Assembly: GCA_017474845.1 (NCBI GenBank)
Contig: JAFVGS010000048.1
Span: 1-57,635 of the forward strand
DNA length: 57,635 nucleotides
Origin: Prevotella sp.
Lineage (GTDB): Bacteria > Bacteroidota > Bacteroidia > Bacteroidales > Bacteroidaceae
Direction of reading: 5' to 3'
The position numbers were made by a program, and so were the translations under genes. Of the stretch, positions 9,227 through 16,968 are shown piece by piece (position 1 is the first letter of the stretch; each line of letters begins with the position of its first letter). The notes under the pieces were generated by a model. That model had not been told where the DNA came from. It did not search any database and worked only from the letters and a program-made list of their open reading frames with translations.

Positions 9227-9360
9227 CTTTTCTTGAACTTTTTTTTACTATTTTTCTCTGTGCACCCGCACAATCGCAAAATTTATCAAATGTTAACATA
9301 AAAATGTATGCAATCGATTGAAATTTGACCTATATCATTTAATTTTCAGGCGTCAAGACA

Positions 9361-9393
9361 ATCGCACAATAGGGACAGTCCCCATTGTGCGAT
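9361..9393. repeat. Palindromic REP-like element
   Basis: A 33-bp inverted repeat: outer arms ATCGCACAAT (9361-9370) and ATTGTGCGAT (9384-9393), with an inner GGGAC-A-GTCCC hairpin. It lies 47 bp downstream of the DUF3987 gene. It could end transcription of that gene. The GGGACAGTCCC core also resembles REP elements linked to IS200-like transposases, but no transposase gene is present here. Confidence 0.6.
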
Positions 9394-9404
9394 GCTGTGC
9401 GCGG

Positions 9405-9436
9405 AATATGACACTGTCATTTGTCATATTTGTCAT
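9405..9436. repeat. 32-bp TGTCAT repeat, copy 1
   Basis: Thirty-two bases identical to 13859-13890 in the same orientation. It contains TGACACTGTCA (palindrome) and two further TGTCAT blocks. It ends three bases from the stop codon of the DUF3987 gene, so the two copies bracket the whole accessory module (9.4-13.9 kb). Confidence 0.9.
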
Positions 9437-9439
9437 TTT

Positions 9440-11824
9440 CTAAGCCGCGTGCTTCTGATAATATACGTCTGTCTTGTAGAAGATGCCCTGCGCCTTGTCT
9501 TCCTCGATCCAGCCACGCTTCTTCCACTGCGACAGCAGATTGCTCGAGCTCTTCTTGAAGTCGGCCACTGAACCGCACTGCGCTTTGTAGAGCACTTCGT
9601 ACTCTTGACGGGTGAAGGAATCTCCAAGCAGCTCCAGCAGACACGGCACACCGGGTTTCATGATGCGATAGTCCTGTTCCAGCTTCGTGCTGATTTCCTG
9701 TCCGAGGATGCACATCTTCACCCAGAGGTCGTAGTCGAACGTCCACGTAATGAAGTCCTCGATCTCCCTGGTCCACTTCATGCCGTTCATGATGTACAGG
9801 ATGATGCTCTTTCGGAAGGCAATCTCTACGGCTCGGTACGACAGCTGCTGATAGCTCTCGTTACCCATCATCAGCGCACGCTCCTCACCACGGTCGAGCA
9901 GAGCCAATGCCAGCTTCTTGGCCTGCGGACAGACGATGGTGCCCTTGGCATTGTCCAGACGAGCCTGATAGACGGACAACTTTTTGTCGAAGGTCTCGTC
10001 GTACGACTTGAACATCGGGCGATGGTTCACATCTTCCTTCACGATGGTCGACAGGCTGAATCGCGAGAGTGTGCCGTTGTCGATGTTGCCGCCCAGGAAC
10101 TTCTTGGCCGTTGCGGGCGTGGTGGAGATGACCATGTTGTGACGCATCGTGGTGCGCGACTTGATGGACTGCGTGCCTACACGTTCCTGTCCGTAGGTAT
10201 CGGCATCAAAGATTCGTCGCAGAATCTCAGTCACCTCGGCTATCGAGCCGCCTGCCAGCTTCTTCAGCTGCTCAGCCTCGTCCATACGGGTGAAGAGTGC
10301 CTTGTTGCCTGCACGCTCGGCATCCTCCATGCGCTGGCAATAGGCAGCGTTGGTCATGTCCGAGTCCACCACCTGAACACAGATGTCCTTCGGACGCTCG
10401 GGCTTCTCCTTGTTGGCGCCTTTCGTGTTCGTCTCCTCGGCCCACTCCTTCTCACGCTGGCGGGCCAGTTTGTCGCGCTCGATGATAGGCTGGAGGATGT
10501 GGTTGATGGGCTCCTTGATGCTCGACTTACCGATCGACATGGGGGCAGCCAACATGTGCAGCTGGTTCATCTCCGTCAGCGTACCATTCCAGAACTCTGC
10601 CTTCACGCCTCCGATATAGGTGGCGAAGGCGGCGAAGGTGGTGTTGGCGATGGCAGGCCAATAGCCGCGAGGGGCCTTGGAGGTGATGAGCCGGATGGGA
10701 GCGGGCAGACGTTCGGGCATCTGAGGCTGGCGCATCAGCGAGGCTTCGTCCATACCATTCTCGATGTTCACGCGTTTGCGGGCGAGGTTGATGGCGTTCT
10801 TCACCTTCGTGGGAGTGGTCTGCGACTGCTGGCGTCGGCAGGCACTTTCGATGGTAGCGTTCACACGGTCCTGAGCTTCGCCGAAGTTGGGCAGGACCTG
10901 CTTAATCCACTGCGGATCATCGTTGCAGATGTGGCGCAGATGACAGGCCATCGTGAAGATGAACGGGTTGCGGTTGCCGTGCTCTGGCGCACCACCCAGC
11001 TGATCGGCCAACTCCTCGACGATGTAAGAGTAGGGGACACCCATGTAGTCCTGAGGGTAATCCCTTTCCCCTCCTGAGTAGGAGGGGTGCCCGAAGGGTG
11101 GGGTGGTCTGAACAGCCTCAGACACTCCCTCAGACATTCCCTCGTTCAGACCCCTCCTGGCCTCCCCTAACTCAGGGGAGGAAACAGATACCTTGCAACG
11201 CCCATCAATGCTGAGTCCGCGATCGGTATAGGCCTTGCGACGGGCTGCTACTTCTTCGTCCGAGAGCCTTGCATACCAACCATCGGCCGTATACAGCTGC
11301 GACTCGTCATCAGAAATGTAGATCATTCGCTCAGGAGAGCAACAGTCTCTGTCGAAATCTACACCCAGCGCCTTGGTATAGGCTCGCTGAGCCTCCTCGA
11401 TGGTCATGCCTATCGGCAGACGGATATCAAGGTGAAGCTTGCCCGAAGCCGATCGCTCCGCATGAAGCAGCATGCCCTGCCACTCACCCTCATTAGTATT
11501 AATAAGGTACGCGCGAGAGAGAGCCTGCTCCACCTGACTCATATCGTCGATATCCACGCAGGTCTGAAAAGTGAACTCTTCAGGGATGATGTTAGCCTGC
11601 GCACGACGGCCAGCCTTGAAGCTGAAATAGTGGGGGCAGCGGAAGGGCAGCTGGCTCTTCAGCTGACGGCGCTTGTCGGCATCGTCAGTGCTGCGGATCT
11701 CGGCGATGAGGCTTTTGACCTCGGGACTCCTGGTGGTGGCGAAGTAGGTCTCGATCGTCTGGTTAAAAACTTGTGCCTTTGAGGCGCGAACCTTTTGGTT
11801 CATCAGAATCATTCTTGTACTCAT
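9440..11824 (-). CDS. VirE_N / DUF3987 primase-helicase-like protein
   Basis: A 794-residue protein. The N-terminal ~200 residues resemble the VirE_N / BT4734-like domain (archaeo-eukaryotic primase-like fold), with segments such as FKAGRRAQANIIPEEFTFQ and DIDDMSQVE. After it comes a linker (about 206-262) encoded by a dispersed GC-rich repeat. Residues ~370-700 match DUF3987, a P-loop helicase-like domain with Walker A APMSIGKSS near 430 and a VVDSDMTNAAY segment. The last ~90 residues look like a winged helix. Such proteins occur in Bacteroidota mobile or accessory regions and probably act in DNA replication or repair. It has its own promoter and an unusual repeat-rich upstream region. No integrase or relaxase is nearby. 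Confidence 0.75.
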   Translation of the reverse strand: MSTRMILMNQKVRASKAQVFNQTIETYFATTRSPEVKSLIAEIRSTDDADKRRQLKSQLPFRCPHYFSFKAGRRAQANIIPEEFTFQTCVDIDDMSQVEQALSRAYLINTNEGEWQGMLLHAERSASGKLHLDIRLPIGMTIEEAQRAYTKALGVDFDRDCCSPERMIYISDDESQLYTADGWYARLSDEEVAARRKAYTDRGLSIDGRCKVSVSSPELGEARRGLNEGMSEGVSEAVQTTPPFGHPSYSGGERDYPQDYMGVPYSYIVEELADQLGGAPEHGNRNPFIFTMACHLRHICNDDPQWIKQVLPNFGEAQDRVNATIESACRRQQSQTTPTKVKNAINLARKRVNIENGMDEASLMRQPQMPERLPAPIRLITSKAPRGYWPAIANTTFAAFATYIGGVKAEFWNGTLTEMNQLHMLAAPMSIGKSSIKEPINHILQPIIERDKLARQREKEWAEETNTKGANKEKPERPKDICVQVVDSDMTNAAYCQRMEDAERAGNKALFTRMDEAEQLKKLAGGSIAEVTEILRRIFDADTYGQERVGTQSIKSRTTMRHNMVISTTPATAKKFLGGNIDNGTLSRFSLSTIVKEDVNHRPMFKSYDETFDKKLSVYQARLDNAKGTIVCPQAKKLALALLDRGEERALMMGNESYQQLSYRAVEIAFRKSIILYIMNGMKWTREIEDFITWTFDYDLWVKMCILGQEISTKLEQDYRIMKPGVPCLLELLGDSFTRQEYEVLYKAQCGSVADFKKSSSNLLSQWKKRGWIEEDKAQGIFYKTDVYYQKHAA
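11055..11185. repeat. GC-rich dispersed repeat, copy R2, inside the DUF3987 gene
   Basis: Within the coding frame lie CCCCTCC/GGAGGGG (11068-11074, 11081-11087), GGTCTGAAC (11105-11113), its inverse GTTCAGACC (11144-11152), and CCTCCCCT/AGGGGAGG (11161-11168, 11174-11181). The parts match R1 near 1.55 kb. The reading frame stays open across it, adding roughly 45 residues between the two domains. Confidence 0.8.
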
Positions 11825-11899
11825 TCTATTTTTTCTTCTACTTTGTTATTACTATTGTTAACTATTCACTGGTGCGAGAATTCCGGACTTCTCACACTG

Positions 11900-11930
11900 C
11901 AAAGTTACTAAGAATAATAATGTAAAACAA
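11900..11930 (-). promoter_or_regulatory. Promoter of the DUF3987 gene
   Basis: Minus strand: TTG (complement of 11928-11930), 20 nt, TAACTTTG (complement of 11900-11907). The start codon lies about 70 nt downstream. The phased CGGAA repeats begin 36 bp upstream of the -33 element, where an activator or repressor could bind. Confidence 0.7.
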
Positions 11931-11965
11931 GCCTTTCCCCCTCCTAACTTGCGCTTTTAGCTGTT

Positions 11966-12034
11966 CGGAAAGGAAACGGAAATAGATCGGAAAATGTCGG
12001 AAAAGTATTGGTCTTTTTCGGAATGTTCTCGGAA
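11966..12034. repeat. Phased CGGAA iteron-like repeats
   Basis: CGGAA begins at 11966, 11977, 11988, 11998, 12019 and 12030: steps of 11, 11, 10, 21 and 11 bp, so all copies lie on one face of the helix with one position missing. This lies directly upstream of the DUF3987 promoter. It looks like a protein-binding array, as in iteron origins or operator clusters. Function is inferred. Confidence 0.7.
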
Positions 12035-12078
12035 TACAATTGGGTTATTAACGACAAATAGCGATGGTTTTTATTAAC

Positions 12079-12176
12079 GACAACAATGACAACTTGGACA
12101 ACTTTTTTTGAGGCATCACTGCTGCCTATGGCGACAGTTGTCGCCAATAAATGTAGTCTTAGTTGTCTAAGTTGTC
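12079..12176. repeat. Inverted GACAAC clusters around a hairpin
   Basis: Three GACAAC copies at 12079, 12088 and 12097 (9-bp steps) face two GTTGTC copies at 12162 and 12171 (9-bp step). Between them is a palindrome GGCGACA-GT-TGTCGCC (12130-12145). The longer inverted match is 12086-12103 against 12161-12178, 16 of 18 bases. It sits between the DUF3987 promoter region and the 194-residue gene. Confidence 0.75.
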
Positions 12177-12221
12177 GTAAAGAATAAATTCTAAGTTGAC
12201 GTGAAAAATAAGATTTTGTCG

Positions 12222-12806
12222 TTAGTAGTCCATGATGATCTTCCGTCTAAGCACGGGCTGGAACTCGATGGCAATCATATTGCAGATCGTTCTGTCCTGA
12301 GCCTCTTGCGGATTCAGGTGACTCTGCTTCGTCCATTGCGTCCAAGGCTCATTGCGGTCAAGGATGTTGTAGTCTCCGTTCTTGCGCACATTATCTCGCC
12401 CCTTACCAGGCACCATCGCGCAGATCAGCTGGTCAAACTTGTTCGGCGTCGTGTTCGTCAGGATGATGCCCTCGTCGATCATCACCCGCATCACGTGCGC
12501 CCAATCCCAGTTATCCTCCTTCGCGGCTATCCGCTCGTCTATCTTCCGGATGATGTCTATCAGTGTCACGGCGATCGTCTCCGAACGGTAATAGGGCATG
12601 AACTCCCTCGGCATGTTGCCGGCGCTGATCACTTGTCCGCCCTGAATCTCAAGGATTGCCTTGACAGCTGCCTCCAGGTCGCCGCCGTTGTCTGCCCAGA
12701 AGCGGATCAGGTTCACGAACGCCTGCCTCCGAGCCTGAGTCGACTGCGCCTTCGCGTATTCCACGATAATGCCGAGGGGAATGCCCGTTTCGTTGTTGTC
12801 TGCCAT
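12222..12806 (-). CDS. Hypothetical protein (194 aa) of the accessory module
   Basis: I do not recognise this protein. It is 194 residues long, soluble, without a signal peptide or membrane segment. The N-terminal half is predicted helical (IVEYAKAQSTQARRQAFVNLIRF and LEAAVKAILEIQ), followed by RSETIAVTLIDIIRKIDERIAAKEDNWDWAHVM. It lies 21 bp after the next unknown gene and is probably co-transcribed with it. Its end lies about 45 bp from the inverted GACAAC clusters that precede the DUF3987 gene. Association with a primase-helicase-like gene suggests a role in the same module, but this is only context. Confidence 0.55.
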   Translation of the reverse strand: MADNNETGIPLGIIVEYAKAQSTQARRQAFVNLIRFWADNGGDLEAAVKAILEIQGGQVISAGNMPREFMPYYRSETIAVTLIDIIRKIDERIAAKEDNWDWAHVMRVMIDEGIILTNTTPNKFDQLICAMVPGKGRDNVRKNGDYNILDRNEPWTQWTKQSHLNPQEAQDRTICNMIAIEFQPVLRRKIIMDY

Positions 12807-12827
12807 TGCGCGCGTACCTTAATTATA

Positions 12828-13553
12828 TTACCATATATCCTTGTAGTCGGTCTCGATGCCCTGCTTCTTGTTCAGACGGTTGAATACGTCGGCCAGATAA
12901 CCGTCATTCGTGCTGAAATGGATGCTGCCGATGCTGTCGAGCAGATAGTAGCTGTAGACGGACAGCTGATAGCTCAGGTCGCTGAATATCTCGTCGGCTG
13001 TGCCCATCGACTCGAAATAGAAGCCGTTGGAGTGGTTACCCTTCACGATATACTCGCGCTCGCCCTCGAAGTGCCCCTTCTTCAGCGATACCCACAATGA
13101 GGCGTTGTAGTCCCACTTCGTGGTCATCACCTTCTTGCCGTTCTCGTCGAGTTCCGGCTTACCGTTCTCGTCCTTCACTTCCTCCTCAGGCAGCTTGATC
13201 TGGCAGTCGAGCAGTTGCAGGCGCTTCAGGATATACTCGGCCCCGCTCGGCTCCAGCTGCTGAAAGTCGTACTCGATGATGCCCGCCAGCCAGTAGAGGT
13301 TCGTGCCCGTGATGCCGTTCTTCGGGTTGTAGCTGCAGATCACGCGGCAGTCCTCGATCTCTGTGTTCACCAGCGTGCCTGCGGGGAATTCCTCGCCTTG
13401 GTCGATTATCGGATATTCGTGCGACTCCAGTATCTCCGCCGTGCCTTCCTCGTCCTCCTCCCATGTGAAGAGCGTCGCGATGTGCCGGCCTACCTTACCG
13501 CCGGCGTAGATCACCTTGTACGGCTCGTTGAGTTTCAACAGTTTGCTATTCAT
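12828..13553 (-). CDS. Hypothetical protein (241 aa) of the accessory module
   Basis: Unknown protein. The frame is open further upstream to 13655, but that would overlap the -7 element of a strong promoter at 13653-13683, so transcription starts inside the longer frame. I prefer the ATG at 13553 (MNSKLLKLNEP); starts at 13583 and 13625 remain possible. The protein is acidic, with likely beta-strand content in the first half (YKVIYAGGKVGRHIATLFTW) and a charged insertion PEEEVKDENGKPELDENGKK near 140. It has no signal peptide or membrane segment. It is the first gene of a two-gene leftward unit with the 194-residue gene. Confidence 0.55.
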   Translation of the reverse strand: MNSKLLKLNEPYKVIYAGGKVGRHIATLFTWEEDEEGTAEILESHEYPIIDQGEEFPAGTLVNTEIEDCRVICSYNPKNGITGTNLYWLAGIIEYDFQQLEPSGAEYILKRLQLLDCQIKLPEEEVKDENGKPELDENGKKVMTTKWDYNASLWVSLKKGHFEGEREYIVKGNHSNGFYFESMGTADEIFSDLSYQLSVYSYYLLDSIGSIHFSTNDGYLADVFNRLNKKQGIETDYKDIW

Positions 13554-13652
13554 TTCTTCGTGTTTGATTCGTTTGTATATCATCGCCAGTGCTTGCGAAT
13601 CAGTCCGCTTCTGTCTGCGGCGCATATCGTCTCTGCTGGCGATTTTCGTTTG

Positions 13653-13683
13653 CAAAGATAGCGCTTTTTTCTGATTCCTCCAA
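13653..13683 (-). promoter_or_regulatory. Promoter of the two unknown accessory genes
   Basis: Minus strand: TTG (complement of 13681-13683), exactly 20 nt, TATCTTTG (complement of 13653-13660). The match is close to ideal. It fixes the start of the downstream gene to one of the ATGs after about 13640. The left arm of the 178-bp symmetric element begins 30 bp upstream of the -33 box. Confidence 0.7.
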
Positions 13684-13712
13684 GCCTATAGCCCACAATC
13701 TTCGGCAAAAAA

Positions 13713-13890
13713 ATGACAATTATGACAAATGACAATTGTCATTTCCGTGCCCACACCTCCGCTAAAAAATCCTGATAAAAATCACTATATATATGAATAT
13801 GTATATTTATATATATAGTGAAATATTTCACACTTTTTTCTTCCACCTCCCTGCTCAAAATATGACACTGTCATTTGTCATATTTGTCAT
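13713..13890. repeat. 178-bp symmetric element (TGACA arms and AT palindrome)
   Basis: Left arm 13713-13744 and right arm 13859-13890 are inverted copies of about 32 bp with roughly 28 matches. Each has three or four TGACA/TGTCA blocks. In the middle is a 38-bp AT-rich imperfect palindrome (13783-13820). The two spacers are both 38 bp, so arms and palindrome share one centre at 13801.5. The right arm is the second copy of the 32-bp repeat at 9405-9436. Confidence 0.85.
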
Positions 13891-14006
13891 CTTTTTCTGT
13901 ACTGTTTCCGATAGCTAAACATATTGTTTGCGTTTCTTGTAAAATATATTCAAATCATATTTTTCTCGATTTTTGTCAAAAATCATCCAAAAACAGCCCA
14001 AAATTG

Positions 14007-14094
14007 CGCCTCTGACTTTGGACTATCCAAACTCCGAGTTTCCTTACTTTAAACTCCGAGTTTGCTTACTTTAAACTCCCAGCCTCCTTAGTCC
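14007..14094. repeat. 22-bp tandem array A (dyad AAACTC-C-GAGTTT)
   Basis: Units at 14029-14050 and 14051-14072 differ at one base and have a period of exactly 22 bp. A degenerate third unit follows (14073-14094) and a weak one may precede (14007-14028). Each good unit contains the 13-bp inverted repeat AAACTC-C-GAGTTT. It lies in a 770-bp gene-free stretch (13554-14324), 134 bp upstream of the BspA-like gene's promoter. Apart from this array, the symmetric element and two promoters, I see nothing else in that stretch. Confidence 0.8.
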
Positions 14095-14227
14095 TTCGTT
14101 TTAGGCAAATTCTGTATTTTATCATGTAAACAAATTTCGTACATTAATGTCTTCAAATTCTCAGTCGTTTTCTCCCACTTCTTTAAAGTCCGCTCCATTT
14201 CATGGCGATATTTTATTGGCCCAAAGC

Positions 14228-14258
14228 TTGCAAATCTCAGATTAATTGCCTAATTTTG
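14228..14258 (+). promoter_or_regulatory. Promoter of the BspA-like gene
   Basis: TTG at 14228-14230, a 20-nt gap, TAATTTTG at 14251-14258. The start codon is at 14325, giving a leader of about 60 nt. Confidence 0.7.
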
Positions 14259-14324
14259 CACTCTAAAATATGCTAAGGGCTATAAAATGCCCAAATGAAT
14301 AATTAACTATAAAACTTCGCAGAT

Positions 14325-16844
14325 GTGAAGAAGATATATTTTCTGTTCATCCTGGCTCTGCTGCCGATGGTGGTAAGTAGTAGTGTTAAGGCCGGTGTCC
14401 TCAGGTACAACCTAAATGCCGGTATGCTGACTGCAAATGAGACAGTAAGTGGCAAATGTGGCAGTAATGTCAATTATGTCTATAATAATGAGACTCATGC
14501 GCTAACTATCTCAGGCGAAGGACAAATATATGATTTTTATCCTAATGATGGGGAATATGCTCCATGGCGTCAATATGCAGGGGATATTCGTTCTTTATTT
14601 ATCGAGTCAGGTGTAACAGGCATCGGTAATTATGCTTTCTCTGAATGCTCAAACCTGAACTTCGTAACCATTCCGAATGGTGTGTCATACATTGGCAGAT
14701 GGGCTTTCTGCGGCTGTAGCAGTCTAACCACTTTGACAATCCCCAATAGTGTTGAGAAAATCGACTGGATGGCTTTCATGGGGTGTAGTAGTATGACTTC
14801 TTTGATCATCGGAAGCAGTGTGACAGATTTAAGTGAAGATACTTTCGATGGTTGTACTAACCTGAATGCTCTTTTTTGCCTTAATCCAGAACCGCCATCG
14901 TGTAATTATTCTTATAATGTAGACAAAGATAAATGTGTCTTGTGGGTACCGAAAGGGTGTGTAGAAGCATATAGGAATGCTAATGGATGGAAGGATTTCA
15001 AAAACATTGTTGCATTTAGTAAATCACCTGATGATGGTGAGAAAATATGTGGCAAATGCGGCAATAATGTCTATTATGCTTATAATAAAGAGACTCATGC
15101 GCTAACTATCTCAGGCGAAGGACAAATGGAAAGTTATGATCCTAATGATGTGGAATATGCTCCATGGTATCGATATGCAGGGGATATTCATTCATTAGTT
15201 ATCGAGTCTGGTGTAACAGGCATCGGTAATTGGGCTTTCTCTGAATGCTCAAATCTGAACTTCGTAACCATTCCAAACAGCGTGTCATACATAGGCAGAT
15301 GGGCTTTCTGCGGCTGTAGCAGTCTAACCACTTTGACAATCCCCAATAGTGTTGAGAAAATCGATTGGATGGCTTTCATGGGTTGTAGTAGTATGACTTC
15401 TTTGACCATCGGAAACAGAGTGACAGATTTAAGTGAAGATGCTTTCGATGGTTGTATTAGCCTGACTTCTATCAAAGTGGCAGATGGTAATCCGAAGTAC
15501 GACTCTCGTAACAATTGTAATGCGCTTATAGAGACGTCAACAAACACCCTCATTAAAGGATGTAATAACACCGTTATCCCTAACGGCGTGACATCCATCG
15601 GTGGTGGGGCTTTTTCTGGCTGCACAGGTTTGACCTCTGTCATCATCCCCAATGGCGTGACGTCAATAGGCTTTACTGCTTTCAGTGAATGCAGCGTTTT
15701 GTCTTCAGTGGTTATCCCAAACAGCGTAACCACCATCGGTGATGGTGCTTTCTCAAGTTGCAGCGGTCTGACCTCTGTCATCATCCCCAACAGTGTGACA
15801 TCCATTGGCTATGCCGCTTTCCAAAATTGTAGTGGTCTGATCTCCGTTATTTCTGAAATAGAGAACCCTTATGACATAGACAATCAAGTGTTTTCCGGCA
15901 TTTCTACGGATATCCAGTTAATAGTGCCAGGAGGTACAGCATCTGCCTATCAGTCTAAAACAGGGTGGAAGCAATTTACTTACATTGTAGAGACAAACGG
16001 CCAATGTGGTGAAAATGTATTTTATTCCTATGATGTATCGACTCAGACACTTACTATCTACGGTGAGGGAGCAATGTATGATTATGATTCATTTAATGCT
16101 GTAAAACCACCCCTTCCAAATGCCGCTAAATATATTATCATTGAACCTGGTGTGACCCGAATAGGCGATATGGCATTTTGCGGAAACACAAATCTGATTT
16201 CTGTCAGTATCCCCAATAGTGTGACCTCTATCGGTTATTCTTCTTTCTTCGGTTGCAGTAGCTTGTCATCATTGACAATCCCCAATGGTGTGACGTCAAT
16301 TGGCGACAATGCTTTCGGTGCTTGCAGCGGTTTGTCTTCCGTGATTATCCCCAACAGTGTAACCACCATTGGCGATTATGCTTTTGACGCTCTTGGATCA
16401 GTCACTATTGGCAAAAATGTACAATCCATAGGAAAATCTGCTTTTGGCATGCATTTAGAAGGCCCAACAAATGTTATCTCGAGGATAGAGAATCCATTCC
16501 CTATTCTTGGAGAATATTTAGGCGATTATAATAGTGAATTTACTTGGAGTACTTTCAGAAATGGTGTATTGTACGTACCTGCAGGTACTAAAGAAAAGTA
16601 TGAGGCAACGCAGGGATGGAACGAATTCCAAAACATCAAAGAGTATATTGATGGCGACGTGAATCTTGATAAAAAGATAGATTGGAATGATGTGAAAGCC
16701 TTGGTTGATTATATCATGGGTAATGCTGTGGATAATTTCTATGAAGGTTTTGCAGACCTGAATGGCGACGGCCATATAGATGCGGCTGATGTCGTGAAAC
16801 TTGTCGATATGGTTAACTCTTATGGTTTGGGTGCGGAATCATAA
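14325..16844 (+). CDS. BspA-like leucine-rich repeat surface protein with dockerin-like C-terminus
   Basis: An 839-residue secreted protein. The start is a GTG; an ATG two bases earlier reads straight into TGA and cannot be used. A signal peptide covers ~1-24. Three modules start with a G(K/Q)CGxNVxYxY ... LTIxGEG signature near residues 43, 243 and 560. Between them run LRR_5 (BspA/TpLRR) repeats of the form CSGLTSVIIPNSVTSIGxxAF. Residues ~775-835 carry two loops, DVNLDKKIDWNDV and DLNGDGHIDAADV, which fit a dockerin-like calcium-binding module. BspA-type proteins mediate binding to host or extracellular targets. A 600-bp direct duplication lies within the gene, and a coding-like tail continues in frame after the stop. 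Confidence 0.88.
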   Translation: MKKIYFLFILALLPMVVSSSVKAGVLRYNLNAGMLTANETVSGKCGSNVNYVYNNETHALTISGEGQIYDFYPNDGEYAPWRQYAGDIRSLFIESGVTGIGNYAFSECSNLNFVTIPNGVSYIGRWAFCGCSSLTTLTIPNSVEKIDWMAFMGCSSMTSLIIGSSVTDLSEDTFDGCTNLNALFCLNPEPPSCNYSYNVDKDKCVLWVPKGCVEAYRNANGWKDFKNIVAFSKSPDDGEKICGKCGNNVYYAYNKETHALTISGEGQMESYDPNDVEYAPWYRYAGDIHSLVIESGVTGIGNWAFSECSNLNFVTIPNSVSYIGRWAFCGCSSLTTLTIPNSVEKIDWMAFMGCSSMTSLTIGNRVTDLSEDAFDGCISLTSIKVADGNPKYDSRNNCNALIETSTNTLIKGCNNTVIPNGVTSIGGGAFSGCTGLTSVIIPNGVTSIGFTAFSECSVLSSVVIPNSVTTIGDGAFSSCSGLTSVIIPNSVTSIGYAAFQNCSGLISVISEIENPYDIDNQVFSGISTDIQLIVPGGTASAYQSKTGWKQFTYIVETNGQCGENVFYSYDVSTQTLTIYGEGAMYDYDSFNAVKPPLPNAAKYIIIEPGVTRIGDMAFCGNTNLISVSIPNSVTSIGYSSFFGCSSLSSLTIPNGVTSIGDNAFGACSGLSSVIIPNSVTTIGDYAFDALGSVTIGKNVQSIGKSAFGMHLEGPTNVISRIENPFPILGEYLGDYNSEFTWSTFRNGVLYVPAGTKEKYEATQGWNEFQNIKEYIDGDVNLDKKIDWNDVKALVDYIMGNAVDNFYEGFADLNGDGHIDAADVVKLVDMVNSYGLGAES
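14446..15460. repeat. Internal 600-bp duplication in the BspA-like gene
   Basis: About 415 bp from 14446-14860 recur at 15046-15460 with an offset of exactly 600 bp (200 codons) and high identity, for example identical sequence around 14701 and 15301. This indicates a fairly recent in-frame segmental duplication that added one LRR module. Confidence 0.85.
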
Positions 16845-16952
16845 CTGTATTTCGATAACGTTGGCGGTAACCTCGTGGTTTCATCTCTCTCATACACTCT
16901 GACCAATGATCGTGAAAAAATAATATGGCTTAGTACATACACTTTTCCTTGA
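16845..16952 (+). pseudogene. In-frame coding remnant after the BspA-like stop
   Basis: Directly after the TAA (16842-16844) the same frame stays open for 35 codons to TGA at 16950-16952. It reads LYFDNVGGNLVVSS then LSYTLTNDREK, which looks like protein sequence of Prevotella secreted proteins and not like random translation. I infer that the gene once continued, or that this is the scar of a lost downstream module. Confidence 0.4.
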
Positions 16953-16968
16953 TTACATAAATAGCAAC

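Noticed and set aside
9605-11077. 490-residue rightward frame opposite the DUF3987 gene
   Set aside because: Antisense shadow of a gene with clear domains; composition (His, Leu, Val rich) is typical of complement translation.
9440-13655. Complete conjugative or integrative element
   Set aside because: No integrase, relaxase or mobilisation gene; only the repeats and a primase-helicase-like gene hint at mobility.
15188-15805. 205-residue leftward frame inside the BspA-like gene
   Set aside because: It mirrors the LRR repeats on the opposite strand and lacks any family features.
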